Positions 20,869-33,700 of a DNA stretch of 64,000 nt are shown piece by piece; within the stretch, counting starts at the first letter, position 1; the number at the start of each line of letters is the position of its first letter. The notes beneath the pieces were generated by a model. The model made no database searches and was not told the DNA's origin. It saw nothing but the letters and a program-made list of their open reading frames with translations. Source of the stretch: Peltaster fructicola (lineage: Eukaryota; Ascomycota; Dothideomycetes); contig CP051143.1 in assembly GCA_001592805.2 (NCBI GenBank), positions 2,542,001-2,606,000 on the forward strand. The letters run 5' to 3'. A program made the translations under genes and the position numbers.

Positions 20869-22714
20869 TCAGCCCTCGATAGGTCTACTACGCATGACGA
20901 GACCAAAGTCTCTAGCCCGGTTGCTGGTAGGACTATCGCCCTGCTGCTGATACATGCTCAAATCAGGCATATCCCGGTCACTACAGGTCGTCAGTTATGC
21001 ACCGATACTTGGTATGGCTATACTCACATATCAACGAACGATTCGATGTCGAAAAATTCGCCGTCTTGGCCGTTCGGACGTGTCAGAAGATTGATCTTCA
21101 GGACAGGCTTGTTCATCGAGCTCGAAGGTCTGCCCTCGAAGATTAACGAATGCACTCGTTGCCACTCTGGTATGTCTGAAGGTCGTGGATTCGATACCTC
21201 ACATGCTGACTCCTCGTACTGGATGATGCCCTCCGCGGACTTTATCAGCGTGCTGACATGCCAGATCACGTGGTCACCTTTCAGCTTGATCAGCTCGGCC
21301 AGAGCATCCTTCCGTATGCGACTGTCGCGACAGTGTGATGCTGTGAAGTGGAGTGGATGGAGAAGGTCTTCGTCGATGGACACAGCGAAGAGCCTGTAGT
21401 CGGGATTCTCGCTCTTGATAACATATTTGCAGGTGGATAGGATATCATCAAAGTCGTCAATGAAGGCATCGTAGAGCGTCGTTTCTGCGTAGACTGAGCA
21501 TGCTGCCAGAATGCGGTTCATCTTCGTACGTGCTCTCAAAGCACTCAATCCGAGCTGCTCTCTGAACGTCAACTTCAGATTCGGCTTCTGCATGAAGTTC
21601 CATAAGAGCGTATCTGTTTCCATGAAGGTCTTCTCAAGCTCTTGTGATTTGGCAATGACTTCGATAGGAACTTGGCCGCCTTCATCGAACTTGTATTTGT
21701 CCGCCTCTGTACGCATGAAGTAGAACAGTCGACAGGTCCAGATGTTCAGTAGTGCTCTAGCATGGGGCAAATCGTTAAAAGCAAGGGGTATTTCGCTATC
21801 AGAAATGGAAGCAAGGAAAGACAGACCAGGCACTCTCATGCCCAGATATCGTGAGCCTTGTATGTCGATGCGGAGCATGGCGGCTATCAGGCTAGGATCG
21901 ACCTTACCGGAATCCAGTGCTCCTGTGCCATGAAGCAGTCGTATAGCATTGTCTGCGTGTATGAGTGCCGGCGTGAAGTTCTCTCGTAGTGCCTCAAAAT
22001 GAATGCACAATATTGAGCAGAGAATGACCAGGTCCAGACAGACGTTCTTCGTGTTCAGTAGAGCCTGCAGTCCACTGAGTGCTTTGGAGTATTGCTTCAA
22101 CGGGAAGCTCGTCTGAACAAGGCTGACATCGACGCCTCCCTGGTTGGCATTTTGTCGTAGGAAGCGCTCTTCGTGCAATGCTCCCAGAGCATTGACAGCA
22201 TGTCTGACGGCAGGTTCTGAGTGACAGACCTGCAGGACTAGACGGTCCCACACAGAGTCGGAAAAGTAGCCCGACACACAGGGTACAGTACGTGTGCGGA
22301 AGAAGTCGAATGTGCGTTTCTCGAGGGCGTCTGTAGAGACGTCGAACGCAAGGGCTACGCTCAGCGATGGCGTGGTAGGACTCTTGCTGCTGGTCGGACT
22401 GATCACGGCATAGCCATCACACTTCCGACCTGTGCTCGTACAGCGATTACAGAAGGGTTTTGCCTGTCGTCAAAGTCAGCCACGAGCCACACGAGAATGT
22501 AGCGTGCCAGACATACCTCATCGCACTTCACTCTGCGGATCCTGCTTGAAGGTCAGCTAAGGCACTGAGACCGTGATTGACTGCGCATGCGAACGCAGTG
22601 CAGTCACCCGCCTGCTTGTACGTACTTGCAGGTAAAACAACCAGTTCTCGTCTTCGGTGCATATCTGCGATGCACTACCTTCTTCTTGTCAACCGCATCT
22701 GCTTCGTCCCGCAT
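20869..22714 (-). CDS. Zn2Cys6 fungal transcription factor
   Basis: Zinc-cluster regulator with the fungal-specific middle/C-terminal domain (DUF3468-like). Exons 22626-22714, 22517-22541, 21028-22463 and 20869-20980 give 553 aa. The zinc cluster is C26-X2-C-X6-C-X5-C-X2-C-X6-C52 (GCFTC, KIRRVKC, KPFCNRC, GRKCDGY), assembled from three exons, the second only 25 nt. The long exon contains FFRTRTVPCVSGYFSDSVWD, CHSEPAVRHAVNALGALHE and ALIHADNAIRLL. The 3' end is inferred: a perfect GTGAGT donor at 21027 overlaps an apparent stop, and splicing over 47 bp adds 37 residues ending RPIEG. Without that splice the protein stops at 21024. No target cluster is evident next to it. Confidence 0.85.
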
Positions 22715-23098
22715 CGCGGTCCATCAGTCGCACAGAAGATAGGGCTATCGTGATCACAAATCGTGCGTAGATTAGGTTGGAACAGACTTGTCATTCTGGC
22801 ATTAGACAGCGCCCGTCTTAACAATATGATTGCCTCGATCATGGCGTTCTGCACTACGCTATGATCAGCAGGAGAGCAGGTTTGCAGCGTCTACACCAAT
22901 CACAGCGACTCGGTTGTCTCAATTCACTGTTCTTTGCGGGGAAATCAGGATTATCTCAACCACTTTCCACTCCCTCTGGTCCGGTATCCTCTGAGGTAAG
23001 TTGATCACTAATCATTGCTTGTATCTTTCTATAGAGGTGAGCTCTCTGATATTATTACACTTTTGCTACAGCGTGTTTGAGTTCTTGATCCGCAACGC
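22715..23098. other. intergenic
   Basis: Promoter of the Zn2Cys6 gene and 3' end of TIM54. Nothing else seen. Confidence 0.45.
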
Positions 23099-24530
23099 TC
23101 ATGTGCCGTCCGGCTTACTACCTGCAAGAGCATTGGCTCGTTGCTCATCGGCAGGGCCTAGTTCGAATTTTCTCATCCGACTGGTTATCCGGTCGTCGAA
23201 GACCATAGGCTCGATGAGAACGCTCTCTTCAAACTCCTTACGAGGTTGTCGCACTGTCTTCCACCAGTCTCTTTCTTCATGGAGGAGAGACTCCGCCTGT
23301 TCTGGCTGCGTGGATGCAGTGCCAGATGGGCTATCATTATCAGCGAGCGTGACTGTGTCGAAGCCTCTGTTGAGGCCTAGGACCGCGCCGGCAACTTGTC
23401 TGCCAATGTCGTCTGCTAATCTCCTGCGGGTTAGGTATCGATAGAACCTGATGGGTGTATTTCTGAAGCCTAGAATGTGTGGACACGATACTGGCGCACT
23501 GGGCTCCAGGGTGTCTGGCAGTAGACGCGATGCTATCGCTGTAGGATATGCGTCTGGTGTGATGAATGCTGGAGGTTGTCGTGGCTTGGGCTTCTCTTCC
23601 TCTTCTTCCTTGGCCTTCTCCTCACTCTTCTCTTCTGTAGTGGTGTCAGTAGGTATTCCTGCAGAGCCGTCGGCGGACGATTCTGCCTGAGCTGTAATAT
23701 CTTGTAGCTCAGTAACGATAGGTGTGACGTCTGATGTCGCTGCAGCGGCGGCAGGTACCACATCTCCTGTCAGTGGCTTCGGCAAGACACCCATTGCTTC
23801 GTCGACATGCGTAGGAGTGTCGACTGGACCTAGCCAGCCTTCGTGCATGCCTCGAATGTACTCCTTCCACGTATGTCGTCCAATCACAAGGTCACCAGCA
23901 GCTCCTTCGAATGGTATCACACCGGAGTTTTTTCGCATCTGTTCGACACTATAATCCTCAGCATCAACAGGCGTGCCTTCACCACCCAGCCTACGCTGCC
24001 TTCGTATGCGTTCTGCAGTCTTGTACCGCACGTCTCCCTCTTTCCTGCCTTCCACAACATCCCAATTGACTGCTGCAGCCACGAGAATAGGCTTGACGTA
24101 ATTGTGGAAATGTTCTCTCGCGCTTCGCAGTCCATCACCTGGTGGTGCCGAGAGGTACACTGTGAGTGTTCGTGGAAGTTGCTTGATATCGAGAGGTTCA
24201 TCGGCGAGATGAGAGACGAGATTACACCACTTCTCCTTGGTTTTTCGCGTCTGCCATCGATCGTATGTGATCGCTGCTGCGAAGGATCCAGTGATGCCCA
24301 GGAAGATCATCCAATTGCGAGAAGGAAGTCGAAACCTTGGAAGACCTGGCGCCAGCGTTAGCGACGCTCGCCAGATCAATATGCTTCTTACCCATCATTT
24401 TCAGAGCTGGATTTTGATCTGGAAGAGCCTTCTTAGCAGCATCTGCCGCCGTCGCAGCAGCGCCCTTAGCAGCATCTTTGGCTACGGTGCCTGCTGCATC
24501 ACCAGCGACGCCCTTCCCAGGCTCGGACAT
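23099..24530 (-). CDS. TIM54: TIM22-complex subunit Tim54
   Basis: Inner-membrane subunit of the carrier-import (TIM22) translocase. Exons 24392-24530 and 23099-24345 give 461 aa. The Ala-rich N-terminus (MSEPGKGVAGDAAGTVAKDA) is followed by the conserved PRFRLPSRNWMIFLGITGS, which contains the single membrane span, then YDRWQTRKTKEKWCNLVSHL and TLTVYLSAPPGDGLRSAREH. The middle has an acidic low-complexity stretch (TTTEEKSEEKAKEEEEEKP). The 46-bp intron (24346-24391) joins KMMG to LPRFRLP. It is divergent from CUS2, with 442 bp between the starts. Confidence 0.93.
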
Positions 24531-24972
24531 CTGTGGTGCTGTGTTGTTGTGGACGGAGCTAGAAATTAGAGAATCTGAAGACTGTTTGGGAAGACCTCCG
24601 TGTCTCTCCCGAAGCTCGTAGGGCTGAAGATCGACAACGCATGCACGGCGCTCATATCACTCGTCGCCGGCCCAATCCTTACGCTATGAAGTCACTACAT
24701 TGCATCTGACCCTTCAATGAAATATACTCTCGACACTAAAGGTGTCTGCAGTGGTATACGAGCGTGGTCTCAGGCTGCACCGAGGGGCACCTGGCCCATG
24801 CTCGCGAAGGACCCCGTCATAGCTCCACTTTTATTTCGAGGATATCAACAAGCAGCTCTTCTCACGCACCAACCTCGCGACAACAACATTACCTCACATT
24901 TCAATCACACACCAGCTTCAACAAATCACACGCCCAAGTAGCTGGCCGCCGCCGCGCAGTGAATCGACCAGC
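24531..24972. promoter_or_regulatory. shared divergent promoter, TIM54/CUS2
   Basis: Sequence between two divergent ATGs. No specific element recognised. Confidence 0.4.
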
Positions 24973-26331
24973 ATGGCTTCAACTAACATCTCTTCTGCAG
25001 AACAGAACGTGGCTAGCACAGCCCACAGCACAGAGTCATTTCCAAAGACTCGCAACCTGTTCCCGTCCGACGAACGATGCTACCTGTCACTTGACGAACA
25101 GGAGTGGCATCTCGAAGATGAAATGGGCAATGACTGGACATTCGTCATGAATCCACAAGATCGAGAGCATGGAATCTGGACCCTCACAGTACGTTGCTTG
25201 AATGTTGTCAAGCAAATGCTAACATACGATGCAGTCCCAAGTGGAAGAAGCTGCCCGTAATGCAGCAAGCTTCGCAGCAGGTGCCTGGACAGCAGAGGCT
25301 GTCGCTAGAATGGAAGCCGCTCGCGCAGAGCGTAACGAGAAAAGACGCCAAGACGAGGAGCTTGAGCGGGTATGTTGTCTGCCTGGACTGACTTTCACGC
25401 CGACTGACCATTCTCCAGGAGGAGGCTGCACAACGCCAACGTCGCGAGGAAGACGAACGCAACCAAACCAGAGCTATCTTCGTCACCAATCTCCCTCTCG
25501 ATACAGACTCAGCGGAGATCTATAATGTTTTCTGCCGTGCTGGTCTGATTGATGAAAGTTGGGACACGGATGCACCACGCATCAAGATGTACTTCCATGA
25601 GAACGGCGAGTTCAAGGGCGAGGCTCTCATCGGTAAGTCACCTGCCTGACCTTCTTCTGTCACGCACTAACCATGATTAGTCTACTTCGAACCTGCATAC
25701 GCCCGTCGTGCCATCAGGTTGTTCCATAAGACCGACTTCCGCAAGGGCATGGATGACGATGGCGACATGACTGTCGAGCTTGCAGACAGTGCATACAAGG
25801 AGCACGACACCAACGCCGAACGTGCGGCAGACGAGCAGGCTGCACAGCAAGCTACACAGCAAGGCAGGCCACCTCGTCGTCGCCTGACTGAGAGTGACAA
25901 GGCCAAGATCAAGGCCAAGAAGGAGGAGATGACCAAGTACGTTCTGTCACTCAACATAAAAGACCATACTAACATATGTTAGACGCAAGGACTGGGGCAT
26001 CGACGAGGTGGAGGAGCACACCGATCGTGACACCAGCAACAAGTGGGAACGCATGCTCGTGGTCAAGGGCATGTTCACACCCGAGAAGCTGGCCAGCGAT
26101 CCCTCCCTGCTGGAGGACATCAGGGAGGACCTGATGGACATGTGTGAGAAGTTTGGACAGGTGACGGCCATCGTCATCTGGGAGGGTGAGCCGGCCGGTG
26201 TGGTGACCGTCCGGTTCACCACCGTCGAAGCTGCCGTTGCCTGTCAGAAGGCAATCAACGGCAAGGGCTACGACGGTGTGGACATCTTCGTCCGCCACTC
26301 AGATGGCCTGGAGAAGTTCAAGCGCCGTTGA
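24973..26331 (+). CDS. CUS2: U2 snRNP assembly factor Cus2 (Tat-SF1 family)
   Basis: Nuclear splicing factor that binds SF3b/U2 snRNA through two RRMs. Five exons: 24973-25188, 25235-25369, 25419-25632, 25681-25936 and 25983-26331, giving 389 aa. RRM1 contains AIFVTNLPLDTDSAEIYNVF and GEALIVYFEPAYARRAIRLF. RRM2 contains ERMLVVKGMFTPEKL, EKFGQVTAIVIWEGEPAGVV and KGYDGVDIFVRH. Between them is the basic RRRLTESDKAKIKAKKEEM segment. All four introns are 46-49 bp with standard signals. The C-terminus stops just after RRM2, as in yeast Cus2; the acidic tail of human Tat-SF1 is absent. Confidence 0.93.
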
Positions 26332-27027
26332 GCTGCTGCCTCCTGCTTGTGATTTTTGATAAATAGCATGAGAAACTCTGCCATAATGCGATATGATACC
26401 CTCTGCTTGTGCCACTTCTCAGTCTCGTCGATGTGATTCCGCCAAGACCGAACTGTCACCATTTCGGGGATGTCTCGTCCGATCGATTGTCTTACAACAC
26501 AGCTTATTTCAAGATGTCTATCGTCTTACCTAGGACATTAGAGATTGTCTATACGGAGATGCGCACAGTCTCCAGCTGACTCCTGAGAACTTCATTGGTC
26601 GTCATCCGGTGAGTAGAGCTCGACACTACGGAGACACGCATATTGCTACCTCAAGGATCATGATTAACGATTGTACTATAGACGAAGATTTCCCAGAAAT
26701 GTCAAGCGCCTGCGAGCAGAGCTGGACGACACAGAGATGTGCAGACCACATTGTCCCTCGTCTTCGAGCAATGATCCTTCTTTCCAGCGCATTCTCCGCA
26801 CTGACTGCTCAATCGCACCTTGTCAGTATTGGGACCTCGTACCTTGTCACGGTTGAGACACCCACTTCGTCATCGGCTTCCCTCTTAAGGACATACCGAT
26901 GAGGAGGTCGCTATGATCACCTCTCTTCGCACGACCGTCGATCCGGCATCTTCAGAGGGGTACATGACAGTCAACATGGCGCACTCTTCTGCCTGCCGTC
27001 CAGATATACAGTTTGCGCCCACTCAGT
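26332..27027. other. intergenic, no gene seen
   Basis: 3' region of CUS2 and promoter of the kinase gene. Only short unsupported frames. Confidence 0.45.
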
Positions 27028-28888
27028 ATGAGTACAAAGCACTTCTTCTCTTCGACTGAAGGTGTCGTCGTCCTTGGTCTTGAATCGCTTGTAACACGAA
27101 ACAAGCACCTAGTACTCGATGAAGCTAATAAGGTCGTCTACTCGCGCACACATGCTCGATCTAAGGTCGCTGTGATCTCAGGTGGTGGATCTGGACACGA
27201 GCCAGCTTGGAGTGGCTATGTTGGCGATGGCATGCTCGCTGCCGCCGTAAATGGCGAAGTGTTCGCCAGTCCATCCACAAAACAGATCATGGCTGCAATA
27301 GGACACGTCCAGTCCGACGTTGGCATCATATTGTGTATCACCAACTACACAGGCGATAATCTACACTTCGGTCTGGCGAGAGAGAAGGCTCTCGGCTTGG
27401 GACACAAGGTTGAGATACTCAGGATGACAGATGATGTCGCCCTAGGATGCAATCAGACCAAGAACCTGGGCAGGAGAGGCTTAGCTGGCAACATGTTCGG
27501 TGAGTCAGTGTGGACGACAACTGAATGAGGCTTATGACCTGGTAGTGCTCAAGTTCTGTGGCAGTGCGTCGGAAGCAGGTCTGCCCTTCGAGCAGTGCTT
27601 TGCCATTGGGCAAGCAGTCAACGACAACTGTGTGACGGTCGGTTCTTCCCTGGATCACTGTCACATCCCAGGCAGGGAGCACCACCGAGCTATACCGCAA
27701 AACGCCTACGTGCTTGGCATGGGTATACACAACGAGCCTGGTCTCCATGAAGTCGACCCTATGCCATCGGTCGAAGAGCTTGTGGCCGAAATGCTGAAGT
27801 ACTGTCTGGATCCAAAGGATGCCGATCGAGCGTTCGTCGAGTTCAAACCCGACGATGCAGTTCTGTTGCTTATCAATAACTTTGGCGGCATGTCGAACTT
27901 CGAGCTAGAGGCATTGACTACTGTGACAAGACGGATGCTGAAGCGAGATTGGCAGACTGTGCCGCAGCGAGAGTATGCGCAGTGCTTCGAGACGTCGCTA
28001 AATGCACCAGGATGGTCGATATCGCTCCTCAATCTCAGTGGCATTGAGAGAGCGACACAGGTTACAGTACCGAAGCTTTTGCAATTGCTCGACAGTCCAA
28101 CAGCAGCGCCAGCATGGCCCAAGAATGGCTATCGAGATATTGATACTCATCAGACGTCGCTCCAAGCTGCCTCACAAAGCCAGACAGCGCAGGACGCAGG
28201 GCCAAGGATCCATCCGGAACCTTTCAATCGCGCCCTGCGTCAGGCATGTGCAGCATGTATCAAAGCCGAACCCGATCTGACAAGATGGGACATCCAGATG
28301 GGCGACGGCGATTGCGGCGAAGCAGTAGTCGGGATGTGTCGAGGTATCATTGCTCGACTAGACCTTGACCAGTTCAAGAGTGGAAGACTGTGTGATGCCC
28401 TCGATGAGATCGGCGAAGCTGTTGAGGAGATTGGCGGCACTCTTGGTGCTATCATTGCCATCATAGTGGCGTCTTTCAACGCGAATCTGCGCAAACTCGC
28501 AGCCGACATTTCTGTCCTCGATGTTGCCGTCCTCAGACAGGCCGCTGGACAAGCACTCCGACATCTGATGGAATATACAAGCGCAAGAATCGGCGGAAGG
28601 ACTGTCATGGATGCCCTTATACCATTTTGCGAGATCTTCGAGTCTTCTGGCAGTCTTGGAAAAGCAGTCCAGGCTACTCATGCTGGAGCAGAGAGCACGA
28701 GAGGTATGAAGGCCAGCTTTGGAAGAGGTGTGTACCAGATAGTCGGTGATCAGTACAAGCTAATAACACTTCTAGCTACATATGTCGGCGAGCAGCAAGC
28801 TCAAGCAGCAGATTCTCCTCCAGATCCTGGAGCCATGGCAGCTGCGATCTTCTTGCAAGGTCTGATGGAGGGTTGGAGCACTACTTGA
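27028..28888 (+). CDS. DAK1: dihydroxyacetone kinase
   Basis: ATP-dependent kinase converting dihydroxyacetone (and glyceraldehyde) to the phosphate in the cytosol. Exons 27028-27499 and 27546-28888 give 604 aa. The DhaK domain includes KVAVISGGGSGHEPAWSGYV, GDNLHFGLAREKA, and DHCHIPG with the His that covalently binds substrate. The DhaL domain includes WDIQMGDGDCGEAVV (the Asp residues that hold Mg-ATP), EIGGTLGAI and ARIGGRTVMDALIP. The 46-bp intron joins GNMF to VLKFCGSASEAG. The usual GTSGALY-type loop is less well preserved (EEIGGTLGAIIAII), so activity is likely but not certain. No PTS1 signal is seen. Confidence 0.92.
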
Positions 28889-30767
28889 AATCGTTACAAT
28901 TAACATACGACCATCGAGTCGAAGCCTGTTTCCCAGGCACTAGGAGCTTCGATCACTCAAGCAATCAAGGTCTGAGACGGCGAACCTGTAAGGCGCGCCT
29001 TGAACATGGCATTGACAGCATTAGAGACCTCAGAACACCACAGCAGTGTAGACGAAGCCACTCGAAGGACACTCTTCCATGATCGGGAAGTTCTCGATCA
29101 CTGCTTCGAAGCAAGATCTAAAGGACACCGTTGTGGCTGATACATGCAGTATAGACTGTCGAATTGGGAGTTCTTCTCTAGGGAATACCTGATGGTGGTG
29201 GTGTATACGGTTGCCGACTCTACGATGGACGCGATGTGCGTAAATCGGCGTTGCAGGGACCAGCTTTCTCAGTCACTGCTCCGAAGCAAGATCCCAAGCA
29301 GACCAATATTGCTGGCACATGCAGCATAGACTGTCGGCATGGAAATGCTTCCAATTAGAAGTCCTGGTAGTCGTTGCAAACCCGATTGCGACGTGTGTGT
29401 ATGGGCATTACAGGAACCAGCTTTCCGATCATTGTATCAATGCAGGCTCCCAAGCATATCGCTCTTGCTGGCATATGTAGCATACACTGTCGATTTGAGT
29501 ATTCTCCCATGTAGGATTCCTCGTGATCGTTGCGTATGCATATGCGGGTGCTGTCAGCCGGCAACAACAGCGACTCCGTAACAGCTGCGGTGGGCACATA
29601 TTGGCGATGCAAGGACGGATGTAAACCAGTCAAGCTGTTGCTGTTCTGACTTGCTTCTTGAATCTGCGAACACATGCAATCGAGTTCATGACAGTCATTT
29701 TCCGAGTCATGTGAAAAGGAATAGACCAACCAGTATGCATTACCATAGGAAAGCAACGAGTAAAAGCTTACCGCGGACCGGTAGCTTCTTACTCTACCGA
29801 GTTCGAAGCGTTTGAGTGATCCACCCGATTTGTGCGAAGGTAGATGGACTTCATGTGTCGCACAGGAAGACGTATCGGCAGCACTCCTCGCACGATTAAC
29901 CGTCCAGTCAATGCCTGACCACACATACCTTCTTGTTCTCACCTAGCAGCTGGTTGACAGCGCAAAGTAACCCCACTGCACGTCTGCCTTGAAGTATTGG
30001 CGACCGCGGCAGTGAAAGAAACTGGAGGACGGACCGTGCAGCTCGTGCTTCGAAAAATCCACGCATCTTTCGCACAGACTTCTAAAACCATTCTCTGGGT
30101 TTAACCAGGCCACACTTCTTCTCAACCTCAGCTGACACACACCATCCTTCTGGCATCCGTCTTCCTCATCATCTACCTCATTCCCACGATCTAGCATTTC
30201 TGCCGTCGGATTCATTCACTCAGGTTTGCTGTCCTGAGGGTCATCACACGCCCAACCGAGTCGATCCATCCTTTGGCAACGAGCCTCGCGCGATCCTGCT
30301 GGAAGTCGTCATCAGACATCAATCTTAGTTTGTACGTCTACGCCGGCGATTCGGAGTTCTTGCTTCAGGTTCCATCGAACAAACGAGCCAAGATTGTCAA
30401 TATCAGATCTCTAACCTTGGTGGTAGCAGACTTCCGAACTTCGCAGCGCTGCCACTTCGCGCGCTAGCAGACGAGCTCACAGCACTCAGCGATTCACTCC
30501 CATCACACAACTCGACTCGTTCTCCCAGGCGCATCTCAAGCAGGCACTGCAGCGATCATCCTTCGGAGGGGTACATTGAGTGTCCTCTCCGGTAAGAACT
30601 AAGTGCGTGGGCAGTTTGCCAATCGTTTTAGGAGATATCGCACGCAATTTGCGTTGTCACAAACACATTGGGATCTCAGCAGGCATTGTGAGCCTGCCGC
30701 GGCACGCATTCCCAGCGAGCACCAGCGGCAAGCACTCCAGGCAGACAGTCGGAAGCAAACACGCATA
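28889..30767. other. long intergenic stretch and La-protein 5' leader
   Basis: Contains the degenerate repeat array described separately. The pyrimidine-rich segment after about 30230 is probably promoter and 5' leader of the La-related gene. No supported protein gene. Confidence 0.45.
29080..29530. repeat. degenerate tandem repeat, ~3 copies, 155-175 bp
   Basis: Similar blocks begin near 29111, 29286 and 29441. Each starts with a GCAAGAT/GCAGGCT-type word, continues through CCCAAGCA, then GCTGGCACATGCAGCATA or a close variant, and ends ACTGTCG. Each is preceded by a related CCAGCTTTC...CACTGC segment. Copies are strongly diverged. Confidence 0.6.
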
Positions 30768-33700
30768 ATGGCTTCTACAACCGCCGCAGGCCCCGGTGGC
30801 TTCTCTTACGCACAAGCAGCTCGTGGAAAACAGCAGTCCACAGCTTCAGCAGCAGCAGCAGCAGCAGCTCCCGCAGATATGACACCGACGAAAGATTGGG
30901 CAGAAGAGCTGGAGGCTACTACAGGTTCTAAGGTACAAGAGTCTATTGAAGAGTCGCAGGATACTGTCAAGTCGAGCATAACAGATCGCATCAAGGTCGA
31001 AAGCAAGCATCCTTCATCCTCCTCGGGCGTGTCATCACCAGATGTTGCCGCTTCGGCTACCTCACACGACGATGTCTCTTCGTCGACACAGAATGGATCA
31101 TCTCTCTCGAGCTGGGAAGCAAAGTCTCAGAGTTCGGATACAGTCGTTCCTACAGAGCCAGCATGGATCGCAGAGAGAAAGGAGCGACAGAGCACACAAA
31201 AGTCGGACACACCATCAAATAGTGCCAACACAACCACCGTACCCGAACAGAAGACCACAATGCTGCATGAGGCTCCGCTGCCTACAGTGAATCCATGGGC
31301 TAAGCGCGCTGAAGAGGCAAAGGCCAAGACTCCCTCGCATTCCGCATCTAAGCCTATGACCACGGCTGTACGGCCTAACTCTAACGAGAACATTAAACCA
31401 AGAGCTGACATAACATACAAGCCCTCTGTAGCTCCGCCAGTCTCGAGAGCTGAGCCGGTGAATCCTCGATCACTCGATGCACCACAGTCCCGACCTAACA
31501 AGCACCAAAGCAAGTCATCTATAGTCCAGCCACCACCCGTTAAGGACGAGGTATCGTGGCCGACACCCGAGACGAGCCAGGAAGAACGAAAGAGTTCGAC
31601 CAGCCATGCACAGCATGAGGAGAAGGCGGACGACGACTCTGCGGGCAAGCCACGCAAGAAGCAGGAATGGAAGCCAGTTGCAGTGGTACCGAACATCATA
31701 TGGGAGACGCCTGGCGTACGTGAGCGGACTACACGTCCTGCACCTAATGGTGATCGCGCACCTCGTGGTGGCGCAGGTGCACGCGGTCGTGGTGGTTCTC
31801 GCGGTGCAGCAAACGCAGCTCACGGAGATCGATCAACGAACGATGCAACACCATCCAGTGGAACACGTTCCAGCCGGGGCGATGACTTTGCACGCAGTGA
31901 CGAGAAAAAGCCTCGCAAGTCGGAAGTAGTATCCACGGAGACCAACGGCGATAGCCCAGCAGTTGGCAGCAAGCCACAAGCTGATGCAACACACATCGAG
32001 AGCAAAACTCCAGATCACCAAGAAGGCACCGCAATAGCAACTGGACTCAATGGGATGGATGGCACAAATAGCACACGCAGTCAAATTCCTGAGTTCACAC
32101 CAGCAGCAGAGTCGCGAAAGGACAGCAAGGAGCAGTGGGTGTCAAGCAGAGGAGCACGACGCGGTCGTGGTCGTGGAGGCAGAGGCGATCTCATCAACGG
32201 TCATGCTTACGCTTACACAAACGGGCACCCTGGCGACTTTGCATCACAATTTGCTCCACCCTTTGCCACTCGTGGTGGTCATCAAGGACCATACAATGGC
32301 TACGGCCGTGCTGGAGCTCGCGTTAACGGTGCACGCACCCATTCACATCCAGAGATCCATCGTTACGCTACACCCTACATGCAACATCCCCAATATGCAA
32401 TGCCAATGTTCAGCCCTGGCTTTGCGGACTTCAACGGCTTCATGGCGCCGACTCCAGATCCTGCACAGGCAGAGCGTATGGCCGTCGTTGGAGCTGTTAT
32501 CGAGCAGGTCGACTACTATTTCAGTGTCAACAACTTGAGGACAGACAACTTCCTGCGCAAGAACATGGACTCGCAAGGATTCGTCTTCCTTGAGGTGATT
32601 GCTGCGTTTCCTCGCATGCAGCATATCACGACAGATATCGAGGTGCTCAAGGACGCTTGCATCACATCTGCGACTGTCGACATCTACGCCGGAGATGACA
32701 ACAAGCTCCGACTTCGACGGGCGAACGACTGGCAGGAATACATCCTGCCCAGCGAAGACCGTCTCGACGCAGCTCGCAATGACGGGCCACAGCGGGTCGA
32801 TGCTTTGAGCCATCCTCCTCCTTTTGCACCTCCACATCTACGCCAATATGGCTCAGTGCCACACATCATGGCACCTCCTCCACAAGGTCGCGGCAACTAT
32901 GACTACGCATACAGCCTCGGCATGCAGATGTCACCACATACGATGTCACCGCATGGGATGTCACCACACGCTATGTTCATCCCTGAGTTTGCGAATGGCG
33001 TACATGTGAATGGCCAGCAAAACGGTGTTGATGAGGTGCGTGGACGGGATCCAAGGTCGTCTGCTCAGAACGACACCACCGCTAGTCGGTCCACAGCCAC
33101 TACTGAGGACGCCGATGTCTTCCCAGATGACAAGATCGCACAGCTCACGGTCTGCGTTATGATGAGCAAGGATAAGGACGCGGTACCTCAGTACAATCTC
33201 GCATCTCGTACCTTCTCGAACGGCTCGATTGATACAAAGGTTGTACAGAAAGAGATTGTCAAGGCAGAGGAGGCTAGCACTGAAGAAAAGGCAACCACTG
33301 AGAAGTATGTCTTATCCTCAGATTCCGCCTGCAAAGCTGACACAGATGGCAGACCTGCGAGCGAGGCATCAGCTGCTCAAGACTTCTCAGTCTTCTGGAT
33401 CAAGGACAATGACAAGCCTGTGGAGTCCTTGCCTTCCAATCTTACACCCGAGCCATACTTCCAGCTTCATGGTAAAGCAATTGAGCAACGCAACCATGCT
33501 GCCTCTGGCACCTGTCCATACGACTTGGACGTTCTGTACCAGTTCTGGTCACACTTCTTGATTCGAAACTTCAACAACAGCATGTACTCAGAGTTCGTGC
33601 ATCTTGCCCACGATGACGCGGCCCAGCGTCTCAGCACGGTTGGCCAGGACAACCTCGTCAAGTTCTATGATGAAGCAATCAAGAGCACCAATTCCATCCC

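Noticed and set aside
29355-29942. A long minus-strand open frame in the 29-kb gap
   Set aside because: Composition is not protein-like, it overlaps the degenerate repeat, and no motif or splice structure supports it.
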